A stretch of DNA of 64,000 nt from CBDFHV01 sp965247705 (lineage in GTDB: Bacteria > Pseudomonadota > Alphaproteobacteria > Rhodospirillales > CAMCUA01): contig CBDFHV010000015.1 of the NCBI GenBank assembly GCA_965247705.1, positions 31,598 through 95,597 of the forward strand, read 5' to 3'. The translations under genes and the position numbers were made by a program. Positions 25,395 through 34,418 of this stretch are shown here, one piece after another. The notes beneath the pieces were generated by a model that saw nothing but the letters and a program-made list of their open reading frames with translations, was not told where the DNA came from and searched no databases. Position 1 is the stretch's first letter. Each line of letters opens with the position of its first letter.

Positions 25395-26114
25395 ATGAGA
25401 TCGAGACGATGGAGCCTGTTGATCGGCCTTGCCGCGTTGGCGGTCGTTTCCGTCGACATCCGTAGTTCCCATGGGGCGGAAGTTCTTGCCAGCGCCCAAG
25501 CGTTCGTCGCGAGACTTGCCGTCGAATCGACGAGGCAGCTGGCGACCAACGACATCACCGAAGACGAAAAAAAATGCCGTTTTCGAACGCTCCTGGCGAC
25601 TTATTTCGATGTCCCGTGGATTGGGCGCTGGGTGCTCGGAAGACACTGGCACGCAGCGACCGTGGAACAACGACGCCGTTACCTGCGCCTGTTCGAGGAG
25701 ATGATCTTCGATCGCTTCGCCAAGCGACTGGTTGAACTCGATGAAAACCTGCTCGACGTGAAGGGGGCCGCGGCGAGGGGAAAAAGGGATGTGATTGTTC
25801 GTTCCATAGTCCATCTTCCGCAAAAGAACGCGAAACTGAAACTGCTTTGGTATTTGCGGCAACACCAGGAAACGTTTCGGGTCATCGACGTGATATTCGA
25901 GGGCGTAAGTTTCGCCCAGACCCAACGGGTCGCGTTTGCGTCGGTCATTCGCAATAGTGGCGGATCGGTCGAAGCCCTCCTCGAGAAAATGAGCGAAACG
26001 ACGCAGCGAACGAATTCGGAAGTCCGTGGGGTGCTTCGCCCCGCCAGCGACGCGCGGCCAGCTCGGTCGCCTCAGCCTCCCACAAGCTGCGCGTTTGGGT
26101 CTTTCCCGGAATAA
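25395..26114 (+). CDS. MlaC/Ttg2D-like phospholipid-binding periplasmic protein
   Basis: 239 residues. A signal peptide (residues 1-27, ending SSHGA) is followed by the MlaC domain: AQAFVARLAVESTRQLA, FRTLLATYFDVPWIGRWVLGRHW, YLRLFEEMIFDRFAKRLVEL and VIDVIFEGVSFAQTQRVAFASVIRNSGGSVEALLEKM. MlaC shuttles phospholipids between the outer membrane and the MlaFEDB ABC complex. No mla ABC genes are seen in the window, so this is an orphan copy; the adjacent barrel could be its partner. The last ~35 residues are low-complexity and run into IS-flanking DNA. Confidence 0.85.
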   Translation: MRSRRWSLLIGLAALAVVSVDIRSSHGAEVLASAQAFVARLAVESTRQLATNDITEDEKKCRFRTLLATYFDVPWIGRWVLGRHWHAATVEQRRRYLRLFEEMIFDRFAKRLVELDENLLDVKGAAARGKRDVIVRSIVHLPQKNAKLKLLWYLRQHQETFRVIDVIFEGVSFAQTQRVAFASVIRNSGGSVEALLEKMSETTQRTNSEVRGVLRPASDARPARSPQPPTSCAFGSFPE

Positions 26115-26215
26115 ATTGGGGACGGTAGAGGGCGCGGATCGTCGAGCGGATGAAGCGCCGTCGCCACGTTGATCCGAGCTATATGCCATGCCGCCGATGG
26201 GTTGACCTCCGCCTC

Positions 26216-27272
26216 TAGAGCAATTTCATTGAAGGATGATTCAGAAAGGGGATTCCCATTCTGATCTTGTTCTGATTCCCTTTGTTATAGATTCGCAAAG
26301 GGAGTTTCCGATGAGCAAAGCCTACTCGGCAGACCTTCGGCAACGGATCGTGGATGCGATTGATGGCGGGGCTTCGCGGCGCCAGGCGGCGAGGCGATTT
26401 GGCGTCAGCGTCAGTTCGGCGATCCGCTACGCTCGGCGCTGGCGGGAGACGGGCAGCGTTCAGGCGGCTGCGATGGGCGCACCCAAGGGCTCGAAGCTTG
26501 ACCCTCATGAGGATTGGTTGTTGACGCAGATCGACGCGGCGCCGGACCTCACGCTTGAAGAGATCATTGCCCGGTTGAGCTCGGAAAAGGGCGTCAAGAG
26601 CAGTATTGGGGGATTGTGGAACTTCTTCCATCGTCACGGCATCAGCTTTAAAAAAAAACCGCGCACGCAGCCGAGCAGGAACGTCCTGACGTCGCCGAGA
26701 ACCGGCGATTGTGGCGCGCGCAACAGCCGGCGCTCGACCCGACCCGGCTGGTCTTCATCGACGAGACCGGTGCCAACACCAAGATGGCGCGCCTTCGCGG
26801 GCGGTGCCGGCGCGGCGAGCGTCTGGTCGCCGCCGTGCCGCATGGCCACTGGAAGACGATGACCTTCGTTGCCGGGCTGCGTCACGATGGCATCGCCGCA
26901 CCGTTCGTCGTTGATCGCCCGATGAACGGCGCCATCTTCAGGCTCTGGGTGGAACGTTGTTTGGTCCCGACGCTGGCGCAAGGCGACATCGTCGTCATGG
27001 ACAACCTGTCCTCACACAAAGTCACCGGCGTACGCGAGGCCATCGAGGCGGCGGGCGCCAAACTGGCCTATCTGCCGGCCTACTCACCCGACTTCAATCC
27101 GATCGAACAGTTCTTCGCAAAGCTCAAGGCGATGCTCAGAAAAGCCGCCGTGCGAACCATCGATGACCTGTGGCGCGCCATCGGAGATATCATCAACACC
27201 ATCAGGCCAAACGAATGCGCCAACTATTTTGCAAACTCAGGATATGAACCAAATTAAAGTGAAAGTGCTCTA
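26216..27272 (+). mobile_element. IS630-family insertion sequence with frameshifted transposase
   Basis: The ends carry inverted repeats TAGAGCAATTTCAT (left) and, read inward, TAGAGCACTTTCAC (right), with TA at 26216-26217 and 27271-27272. The transposase is encoded in two overlapping frames joined at a run of nine A. It differs from the IS630 at 8703 in ends and sequence. It lies 100 bp after the MlaC-like gene and does not visibly interrupt a gene. Confidence 0.88.
26311..27257 (+). CDS. IS630-family transposase, two-frame (probable -1 frameshift at A9)
   Basis: The first frame from ATG 26311 encodes the helix-turn-helix part: SADLRQRIVDAIDGGASRRQAARRFGVSVSSAIRYARRW. At 26650-26658 nine A follow CTTT. 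A -1 slip there continues as KKTAHAAEQERPDVAENRRLWRAQQPALDPTRL, then the DDE core: VFIDETGANTKMARLRGR, IVVMDNLSSHKVTGVREA, AYLPAYSPDFNPIEQFFAKLK. Without the shift the first frame runs on to 26862 as nonsense. Programmed -1 frameshifting is used by a number of insertion sequences; an indel error is the alternative. Confidence 0.85.
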
Positions 27273-27674
27273 ATACGCTTCTCGCAGCATCGTGTCCGGG
27301 TCGAGCCGGATAGAGTCGGCGATTGCGCCGCGACTTGCATGCTCTCTCATGTCCGAATTCAAGGTTTCGGACGAAGATCACCGCTCACCGTGTTGCCGGT
27401 GTCGAGATACGTATAGCGCCAGCGCACATGGCAGGGGGCGAAACCGTCCTGACGACGGTTGATCGATCTCTGATGCGCGGGTTGGGACCGCATGACCCTG
27501 GGTTCGTCGTGGGGCTGCCTCGGTCTAGATGACGAGCGTGGGACAAGTCCCGCTCGTAGAGCAGTCGAGGGTTCCCCTCACCGTGGTCTCGCCCCCAGGC
27601 ATGGGCGCCGGCGGACTGTTGGTAGGCTGCTTCGGTCCTCCTCTTGTGGGGTGACGATTTTTCCCTGCTTTTTC
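27273..27674. other. Gap between two insertion sequences, no gene seen
   Basis: 402 bp between the right end of the IS630 element and the stop of the IS110 transposase. No credible reading frame is visible. Part of it probably belongs to the IS110 element, which lacks clear inverted repeats, so I cannot place the boundary. Confidence 0.5.
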
Positions 27675-28787
27675 TCAGCCGGCCTTGCACGGCGCGACCT
27701 CGCGGGCGATGGCCCAGACGAAGCCGAGCATCTCGCGGGCGATAGCCGTTGTGACCAGGGGGGTATCCTTGCCTTGGGCGCCCATGCGGCGGTAGCGGGC
27801 GCAGAGGCGGGTCTGGGCCTTCCAGGCGATGTCGCGGACCGCCTTGGGTTGGCCCTGGAGGCGCTCCAGGAGGCAGCGGCTGACCCGCGCCGGCAGGCGG
27901 TAGCACCAGGCGGCCTCGATCATGACGCGGCGCGCCTCGGCGTTGCCGGCCTTGGTGATGGCGCCGCGCCGGATGTGAGCGGCGCTGGAATGCTCCGAGG
28001 GCACCAGACCGAGGTGCGCCATGAGCTGACGCGGGCTGTCGAAACGGGTCAGGTCGCCGATCTCGGCCAACAGGGTGACGGCGGTGATCAGCGCCACGCC
28101 GCGCATGGCCTGAAGGGCCTGGGCGACGGCAGCCAGGGACCAACGGGGGACCAATGCTTCGATCTCGGCCGTCAGGCGGTCGCGCCGCGCCTGGGCATCC
28201 TCGATGGCCTGGATATAGTCCTCCAGGACGATCTGCTGGGCCGGCTGCTCGAAACGCAGGCTCGCCAGCCAGCGCCGGTGGGCCAGGGTCCAGTTGTTGC
28301 CGTCTCGCGTGCGGGCGTGGCGTAGCAGGAAGCCGCTCAACTGCTGACGCGCCCGGCGCAGGGCCTTGACCGCCGCCGCGCGGGCCCGCACCAGATCGCG
28401 CAGGGCCTCGTGCTCGGGCTCGGGAACCCACACCGGCGTCAGCTCGCCGGCGCGGTCCAGCTTGGCCAAGCCCAAGGCATCGCGGCGGTCGGTCTTGATC
28501 CGATCGCCAGGACGCCGCGGGATCAGCGACGGCGCCACCACCACGCAGTCGTGGCCGAGCGATGTTAGCGTCCGATAGACCCCGTAACCGCACGGCCCGG
28601 CCTCGTAGCAGAAGCGCAGCGCGCGTCCCTCGCGCCCCAGCCTGTGCGCCAACTTCCGCAACGCCGCCGGTTGGTTCGCGATGGTGCCGAAATAGCGCGC
28701 CTCCCGGCGCAAGCCGCCATCGGCAATGGCGACCGAAATGCTCTTCTTGTGAACGTCCAGACCCACGTACGTGATAACCTGTTCCAT
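27675..28787 (-). CDS. IS110-family transposase
   Basis: 370 residues from ATG 28787, chosen because MEQVITYVGLDVHKKSISVAI is the family N-terminus. The RuvC-like DEDD domain has Asp in YVGLDVHKK, Glu in CYEAGPCGYG, and the DxxD pair in KTDRRDALGLAKL. The C-terminal transposase_20 domain has MRGVALITAVTLLAEIGDLTRF and LMAHLGLVPSEHSS (conserved serine region). The gene is complete. IS110 elements use a bridge RNA encoded outside the ORF to choose their target; the flanks 28788-29000 or 27400-27674 may encode it. Confidence 0.93.
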   Translation of the reverse strand: MEQVITYVGLDVHKKSISVAIADGGLRREARYFGTIANQPAALRKLAHRLGREGRALRFCYEAGPCGYGVYRTLTSLGHDCVVVAPSLIPRRPGDRIKTDRRDALGLAKLDRAGELTPVWVPEPEHEALRDLVRARAAAVKALRRARQQLSGFLLRHARTRDGNNWTLAHRRWLASLRFEQPAQQIVLEDYIQAIEDAQARRDRLTAEIEALVPRWSLAAVAQALQAMRGVALITAVTLLAEIGDLTRFDSPRQLMAHLGLVPSEHSSAAHIRRGAITKAGNAEARRVMIEAAWCYRLPARVSRCLLERLQGQPKAVRDIAWKAQTRLCARYRRMGAQGKDTPLVTTAIAREMLGFVWAIAREVAPCKAG

Positions 28788-29000
28788 GACCCGTCTCCTA
28801 TGCATGAGGCAAGACACCGGACCATCCGGTGCAACCCTCGACACCCGCATAATGTGAGACGGGTCACCCACATCCCAGTCGGACATGGGGTCTAGAATTC
28901 CCGCGACACGGCCTCCGCACATGAATTCGCTCCTCAGGAGGGTACATGGACGATCGACCCGACAATCGCGGACCTGTCGCGGTCAATTCTGTTTGGTGGG

Positions 29001-32000
29001 GTGCCAATGCCGTTCGGGGCTAACGATCCAACAGGGCACCTCCGGGAGTCGTCGGCGCGCCCGGCGCGGACTGGGGCGGCAATGGTGCTGGCGGCCCTGT
29101 TGGGCGGTTGCACGATTCCCCTGCCCGAACTGAGTGTCCTGTCGGTGGCGCCCTCCCTCACCGTCGAGGAGTCGGCGAGACTGGCCGCGACCCGGCCCCG
29201 CACATCCCCCTTGCCGCGGGACGGCCGGTTTTCCGTGCCCCCGCCCGACCCGGGGATCCTGCCCCCCAAGGCCGGAGACTCCGTCGGCATGATGTTTCGC
29301 ATCACCCAGGAACTGGCGGATGCCTCGTCGGCCTACTATGCCAAGGATTATGCCAAGGCTCTTCGTGCCCTCGAAGCCGCAGAACGCACCACCGACAACG
29401 AGCTGTTGCGCTATGTGGCCACCCGCCTGCGGGCGCAGGTGCTCCTGGTGACCGGGCACACGGTCGAACAGCGGGAAGCCGTCAAAGTGGCGATGGCGCG
29501 GGAAATCACGCTGTTCGGCACCAACATCGACAGTCTCACGCGGATGGCGGAGGAACGTCTGTGGAGCCATGACCTGGACGCGTCCGCCACCTACTACGGA
29601 CGTGTCCTTGAATTTCTTGGCGACTGGCGACTGCCGACCCTGTTCGTCTTTCCACCCTTCAACATCAAGGACGCCGGTCAAGCGTGGATCGCCCAAACCC
29701 GAGCCTTTACGGGCATGACCGGCACCAAAATCCTGCAAGGGGACTACGCGGCCGCCGTCGACTGGGGGTTGGCCGGGGAGGAACGCTTCCAGGCGATGAT
29801 CGATCTGACGGAAAACCCCCTCTACGGCCTGTTCATCAAGCCGACGACGGGGTTTTACCTGGCCCACGGATGGCACTTGACGGTGTTGGCCGGCGCCATC
29901 GCCGGCGAGAGCGGTACGGTGGACGCCGCCGATCCCTTGTTTGCAAAGGCCCGCGACTACTTCGCCGCCGGGCAATTTGTCGACGGCGATCTGGCGGTCG
30001 ATTCGGTGCGCGAGAATGTGGTGGTACGTACCGGCTTGGCGCCGAGCGGGACGGAGCGCATCGGCATTCTCGGCGAGCCGGTAGCGGGCGCGGTGGATCT
30101 TTCCGGCCTGTTGGAGGCCAACCCCGATCGGCCGACGGCACGGGAATCGGTCGCCCTTCCCATACCCGCCCCACGATCGGTCTCCATGCCGGCGGTGGGG
30201 GAACGCAGTATCTACGGCTTCCCCGTTACGGCGGCCCTGTCGCGAGCGTTCACTCACTATCTGGCCGGGGAGGCCCGCGAGGCCCTGGCCGCCCTCGACG
30301 CCGCGGAACAGGAAGCGAAGGGCGATGGGTTACGCGCCTGGTACATCGCCTACTTGCGGGCGCAGGTGTTGATTCTGATGGGCCGGGCCGCGGATGCGGA
30401 AGAGTCGATCCGCCATATCGATCGGTTGGAGCGGCCCGTCTTCGGCAGCAACCTCAATGCCCGGGCGCTGCGGGGCGAGGCGCGGCTCTGGATCGGCGAC
30501 CTGGAGGGGGCCATCGGCGATTTTGCCCAGGTGATACGCGCCTTGGACGGATGGCGTCTGCCGACGCTTTTCGTCTTCCCGCCGCCCGAGGTGCCGGTCA
30601 CCGTGGCCCTGACGCGGGCCCACTTCCGGGCGCTGATGGGAATGGCCGGCGCCCTGATGCTGCGCCGTGACTATGACGAGGCCCAGATTTGGGCGGAACG
30701 GGTGGAAGAGTTGTTTACCGACGTCTTCTACGTGGTGCACCACCCGCTTTACCGTTCCTATGCGGCCATAGATCCGGACCTCTACTACGTGCGGGGAGTC
30801 AACCTGGGCATCTTGGGGGCCGCCCGCATGGCCTCCAGGCGCGATCCCGCCGCCGGTGAGTCGTTTTTCGACGCCGCGAACGCGTACTTCGATGCCCTGG
30901 GGTACGCGGCCGGCCGGGCGAGCGTGGATGCCTTCCGAATCCGCGCCCTGATGGACATCGACCGTCCCGACCTTGCGGCGCCCCTGGCCGCGGAGGCGGG
31001 CCGGCGGGCGGCGGATCGAGGACTGGCCGACGCGGTATGGCGCATCCGGGCCATGCAGGGGGAGGCGCTTTTGTCCCTCGGGCGACGGGACCAGGCCGAG
31101 ATAGCCTTCCGCGCCGCCGACCAGGCGGTCACCCTGGTTTCGGGGGCGCTGTCGTCGGACCGGGCCAAGCAGCGGTTCGGCGTCGGCAAGGATGACATCA
31201 CGCGAAACCTGGTCGACATCGACGTCGCCAAGGGGGATCTGAACTCGCTCTTTACCGACATGGAGAAGGGCCGGGCCAGGGCCTTCGTCGATCTGCTGGG
31301 AGAACGGCCGCTAGCCCTGGGCCGGGAAACCGAACGGGTGGCCGAAATACGCGCCCTGGATGCGGACGTGCGCGGCATTCGCCTGCGCAACGCCGCCCCG
31401 GGCCTGGCGACGGCGCAAAGCATCGACAAGGAACGCGGCCTGCTGGCCCGGCGGGGACGGGCCGTCGCCGAGCTCGCGGACCGTGATCCCGAGGTGGCCG
31501 AACTGCTGTCCGTGTCCGCCCGCGATCTGTCCCAGGTGCGAGCGCGGCTGGGGCCCGACGAAGCGCTGGCGTACGTCCTGCCGACCGCGCCGGATTCCCC
31601 TATTCGGGTGCTGTTGGCGCAGCGTGGGGGCGCTCGTTTGGTGACCACCGATTTGACGCCCGAGCAGTTGCTCGACGCGGTCGAGGCCTTCCGAACCCGC
31701 AATCCCTATGCCACCGTTTCCGCCCAGAAAGCCGCGGCGCGGGTCATTGCCGAGGGTCTCGGGATAGCCGACTGGGGGGCGACGAAGACACTTTATGTGG
31801 TGCTCAGCGGCCCCGTCTATTTCGTGCCCTGGGGCGCCCTCGACATGTCCCTGGAGGTGGTGGTGCTGCCCACGGGCGGCTGGCTGCTGCGGGACGCCCA
31901 TGATGTGAGCGTCGCGACCCCGGCGGCCGTGGTGGGCGATCCGGACATGGCGCGGCCGTGGCCCCAGTTACCGGGCGCCCGGGCCGAGGCGCGCGCGGTG

Positions 32001-32558
32001 GCCCGCATTCACGGCGTCACGCCGATGATCGGAACCCAAGCCTCCGAGAACCGGCTGCGCGACCGTCTCGGCGCCGGCGGCAACGTTCTGCACATCGCCA
32101 CCCACGGGTTCTTCGACGCCGCCGAGCCCATGCGTTCCGGGGTCGTGCTGAGTGCGGCGGATGTGGGCGGCGGCATCCTGACGGCGGCCGACATCTTCGC
32201 GCGACCGCTTCCGGCCCGCCTGGTGGTGCTGTCCGCCTGCGAGACGGGGGCGGGCGAGGCGCGGGCCGGCGATGACTTCCTGGGCCTTGCCCGCAGCTTC
32301 TACCTGGGCGGCGCCCTGGCCGTGGTCAACAGCCTGTATCCCGTGGTCGACCAGCCCACACGGACGTTCATGGAAACCTTCCACCGCATAGCCCAAAAGG
32401 GCGACTACGGGCGTGCCTGGCTGGCCGCCCGCGACGTGCTCCGCCAGGCGGGCGAGCCCCCGCCGTCTACGGCGCCTTCGTCCTCGGCGGCAGCGCCCGC
32501 GCCGAAATCCCGCCGAGCGGCTAATAGTCCGCGGCGATGTGGGCGCCGAGGGCGATGA
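29001..32558 (+). CDS. TPR-CHAT domain (caspase-like protease) lipoprotein, C-terminus frameshifted
   Basis: About 1,185 residues in the visible frame (GTG 29001; ATG 29007 also possible). The lipobox LAALLGGC near residue 36 predicts a lipoprotein. Residues ~100-680 contain two related halves, each with an RAQVL helix pair, WRLPTLFVFPP and an NPLY/HPLY motif, followed by TPR-like helices. The C-terminal CHAT domain has catalytic His1035 (HIATHGFF) and Cys1080 (LSACETGAGEARAGDDFLGLARSF). CHAT proteins are caspase-like proteases that usually act on partner proteins. After 32461 the frame becomes a Pro/Ser/Ala-rich tail. The next frame reads AVYGAFVLGGSARAE and stops at 32522-32524, which fits the family and the convergent neighbour far better, so one base appears lost in C5 (32457-32461). 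Confidence 0.87.
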   Translation: MPMPFGANDPTGHLRESSARPARTGAAMVLAALLGGCTIPLPELSVLSVAPSLTVEESARLAATRPRTSPLPRDGRFSVPPPDPGILPPKAGDSVGMMFRITQELADASSAYYAKDYAKALRALEAAERTTDNELLRYVATRLRAQVLLVTGHTVEQREAVKVAMAREITLFGTNIDSLTRMAEERLWSHDLDASATYYGRVLEFLGDWRLPTLFVFPPFNIKDAGQAWIAQTRAFTGMTGTKILQGDYAAAVDWGLAGEERFQAMIDLTENPLYGLFIKPTTGFYLAHGWHLTVLAGAIAGESGTVDAADPLFAKARDYFAAGQFVDGDLAVDSVRENVVVRTGLAPSGTERIGILGEPVAGAVDLSGLLEANPDRPTARESVALPIPAPRSVSMPAVGERSIYGFPVTAALSRAFTHYLAGEAREALAALDAAEQEAKGDGLRAWYIAYLRAQVLILMGRAADAEESIRHIDRLERPVFGSNLNARALRGEARLWIGDLEGAIGDFAQVIRALDGWRLPTLFVFPPPEVPVTVALTRAHFRALMGMAGALMLRRDYDEAQIWAERVEELFTDVFYVVHHPLYRSYAAIDPDLYYVRGVNLGILGAARMASRRDPAAGESFFDAANAYFDALGYAAGRASVDAFRIRALMDIDRPDLAAPLAAEAGRRAADRGLADAVWRIRAMQGEALLSLGRRDQAEIAFRAADQAVTLVSGALSSDRAKQRFGVGKDDITRNLVDIDVAKGDLNSLFTDMEKGRARAFVDLLGERPLALGRETERVAEIRALDADVRGIRLRNAAPGLATAQSIDKERGLLARRGRAVAELADRDPEVAELLSVSARDLSQVRARLGPDEALAYVLPTAPDSPIRVLLAQRGGARLVTTDLTPEQLLDAVEAFRTRNPYATVSAQKAAARVIAEGLGIADWGATKTLYVVLSGPVYFVPWGALDMSLEVVVLPTGGWLLRDAHDVSVATPAAVVGDPDMARPWPQLPGARAEARAVARIHGVTPMIGTQASENRLRDRLGAGGNVLHIATHGFFDAAEPMRSGVVLSAADVGGGILTAADIFARPLPARLVVLSACETGAGEARAGDDFLGLARSFYLGGALAVVNSLYPVVDQPTRTFMETFHRIAQKGDYGRAWLAARDVLRQAGEPPPSTAPSSSAAAPAPKSRRAANSPRRCGRRGR

Positions 32559-33147
32559 AAATTGTGCCGGTCACATAGACAATCGCTTTTTGGACCTTTT
32601 TCAGTGCGGTGGCGACGGGGGGCAAATTCACCACGCACGCCACCAGGGCGTACCAGCCGCCGGCCATGATCACCACGACGGAGATGACCAGGGCCTTGAA
32701 CCAGAGGGCCGCGTCGGGCGGCACGGTGACGACAAACAGACTGGCGAAGAACACGGCCGCCTTGGGGTTGCTCAGGTCGACCACAAGACCGTGCCAGAAG
32801 GCTTGTCGGGCCGACAGGGGGCGTATGCGAGTGCCCGTCGTAGTCGGCTCATTTCGCGCCGAGTGGATCGTCTTCGCACCGAAGTAGATCAGATAGACGC
32901 CGCCCGCCAGCTTGACGACCTGAAACAGCGACGTCGCCGTCTGAAACAACAAGGCCAACCCCAGCAAGCTGCCCGTCGCCCAGATGGCCGTGCCGACCAG
33001 GATGCCCGCGGCCACCATCAGGCCAAGTCGGCGCGACCGGGTGGTCGCGGTATAAACGGTGGCCAGGAAGTTGGGGCCGGGGGTAAGGACGGTGACGAAC
33101 CATACACCGACGATGGTCCCGAGGCTCGTCCACAGGGGCAGGGTCAT
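32521..33147 (-). CDS. LysE/RhtB-family amino-acid exporter
   Basis: 208 residues with six predicted membrane helices. The N-terminal signature is VWFVTVLTPGPNFLATVYTATTRSRRLGL (the PGP motif of LysE/RhtB), followed by AGGVYLIYFGAKTI and RQAFWHGLVVDLSNPKAAVFFASLF. It exports amino acids or related metabolites through the inner membrane; the substrate is unknown. It converges on the CHAT gene, and their corrected stops overlap by three bases. Confidence 0.92.
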   Translation of the reverse strand: MTLPLWTSLGTIVGVWFVTVLTPGPNFLATVYTATTRSRRLGLMVAAGILVGTAIWATGSLLGLALLFQTATSLFQVVKLAGGVYLIYFGAKTIHSARNEPTTTGTRIRPLSARQAFWHGLVVDLSNPKAAVFFASLFVVTVPPDAALWFKALVISVVVIMAGGWYALVACVVNLPPVATALKKVQKAIVYVTGTIFIALGAHIAADY

Positions 33148-33198
33148 GACGGCGCTTATACCAAAAGCCCGTCACCCGTTGCGACCGGCGAAGAAATC

Positions 33199-33705
33199 CT
33201 AAATCGCGCGCGCCATGAGGATCGCGGGAAACGTCACCCTCGAGCCCATGGAAACGTCCAGGGGCCGAACCGACTCGAACCCCAGCGCCCCGTAGAATCC
33301 TTCCGCATTGAGGCTAGCGAAGCATTCGAAGCGGCGCACCCCGGCCGATCGTGCCTCTTCCTCGCAGCGGGCATAGAGGGCGCGCCCGATACCGCGCCCG
33401 ATCCAGTCGGGGTGGGTGGCAAAGTGGCGGATGTGGCTAAGCACGGCTTCGACCTCGCCGCTTCCGGGCCGTTCCCGAGTCCAGCCGCCGCAGCCCACAA
33501 TGCGGCCGCCTTCGAATTCCACGAGGTAATAGGTTGACGATGCCAGCAACAGCGGGTGCGCCCGAATCATCATGGGTAGTGCCGCCGCCAGGACCGCGGC
33601 GTCATAGCTGGAACGCATCAATGGCGGATAGGAGGCCTTGAGCAACGCACCGACAGCCGACCCGTCGTCCGGGGTTGCAACGCGGATCGTGAAATCAGCC
33701 GGCAC
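33199..33705 (-). CDS. GNAT-family N-acetyltransferase
   Basis: 168 residues. The acetyl-CoA-binding motif A is HIRHFATHPDWIGRGIGRALYARCEEEARSAG (R/Q-x-x-G-x-G/A type), preceded by the strand YYLVEFEGGRIVGCGGW and followed by motif B FECFASLNAEGFYGALGFESV. The substrate is unknown. It lies 51 bp upstream of the LysE exporter on the same strand, so cotranscription is plausible. Confidence 0.88.
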   Translation of the reverse strand: MPADFTIRVATPDDGSAVGALLKASYPPLMRSSYDAAVLAAALPMMIRAHPLLLASSTYYLVEFEGGRIVGCGGWTRERPGSGEVEAVLSHIRHFATHPDWIGRGIGRALYARCEEEARSAGVRRFECFASLNAEGFYGALGFESVRPLDVSMGSRVTFPAILMARAI

Positions 33706-33792
33706 GTCTGGACCTCATGTCTCACCGTGGCGCCACCCTGCTGTGGACTAAGCCACTGGGTCGGAACCTTATAACAAGGAGCGGTAGGACCG

Positions 33793-34341
33793 TCAGGACT
33801 CGGTCCCCCCGCCACCCATGGCCATCATCGCGCGACGGTAGGCGATCGCCTGGGACAGAACACCGAATATCGCCGGCAGGATGAAGGCCCGGGCGAGCAG
33901 CGCCGTGGGTAGCGGTCCGGGGCCGCCGTGCGCCGCCCACCCGGTCGCCGTGACGATGGCGGCCGTGGCGCTGGCGGCCGCCAGGCCCATGAGGACCGCC
34001 CGACCGGGGATGCCATGACCGACGATGGTCCGCGCGAAGCTTTCCGCCGCGGCGCCTTGGATTGCCCGCCGCTGCCGGTCGGTGACCGCCTGGCGGGCAC
34101 CCAGCACCTGGGACAAGGTCACGACGACCACGGGGGTCACGTAGGCGAGCAGCAGGGGCAACCACTGAAGCGCCGCCGACCCGAACCAGGCCTGGGACTG
34201 GGTGGCCACGGTCAAGAGACTGCCGATGATGGCGGCGGCGATAACGGCGCGGCGCAATACGCCCCCGTTCAGATGCACGCGGAGGGCGCCAAGTGCGCTT
34301 GGCTTGGCGACGAAATCGGTGAATGGAACAGCCTGAGTCAT
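33793..34341 (-). CDS. NrtS-like small membrane protein (possible nitrate/nitrite transport)
   Basis: 182 residues from ATG 34341. The N-terminal KPSALGALRVHLNGGVLRRAVIAAAIIGSLLTVATQS followed by LQWLPLLLAYVTPVVVVTLSQV matches the pattern of NrtS-type proteins (two membrane helices after a K-P-x-A-L segment). Two more hydrophobic segments follow (VLMGLAAASATAAIVTATG, ALLARAFILPAIFGVLSQAI). The family assignment is from pattern memory only. It follows the MarR-regulated membrane gene by 77 bp. Confidence 0.55.
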   Translation of the reverse strand: MTQAVPFTDFVAKPSALGALRVHLNGGVLRRAVIAAAIIGSLLTVATQSQAWFGSAALQWLPLLLAYVTPVVVVTLSQVLGARQAVTDRQRRAIQGAAAESFARTIVGHGIPGRAVLMGLAAASATAAIVTATGWAAHGGPGPLPTALLARAFILPAIFGVLSQAIAYRRAMMAMGGGGTES

Positions 34342-34418
34342 GGACGTGTCTCCTTGCATTGGCTTGCGGCGAGATGGCTCGGCGGGCGCCCGGGATGGCG
34401 AGCGCCCGCCGGTCGGTG

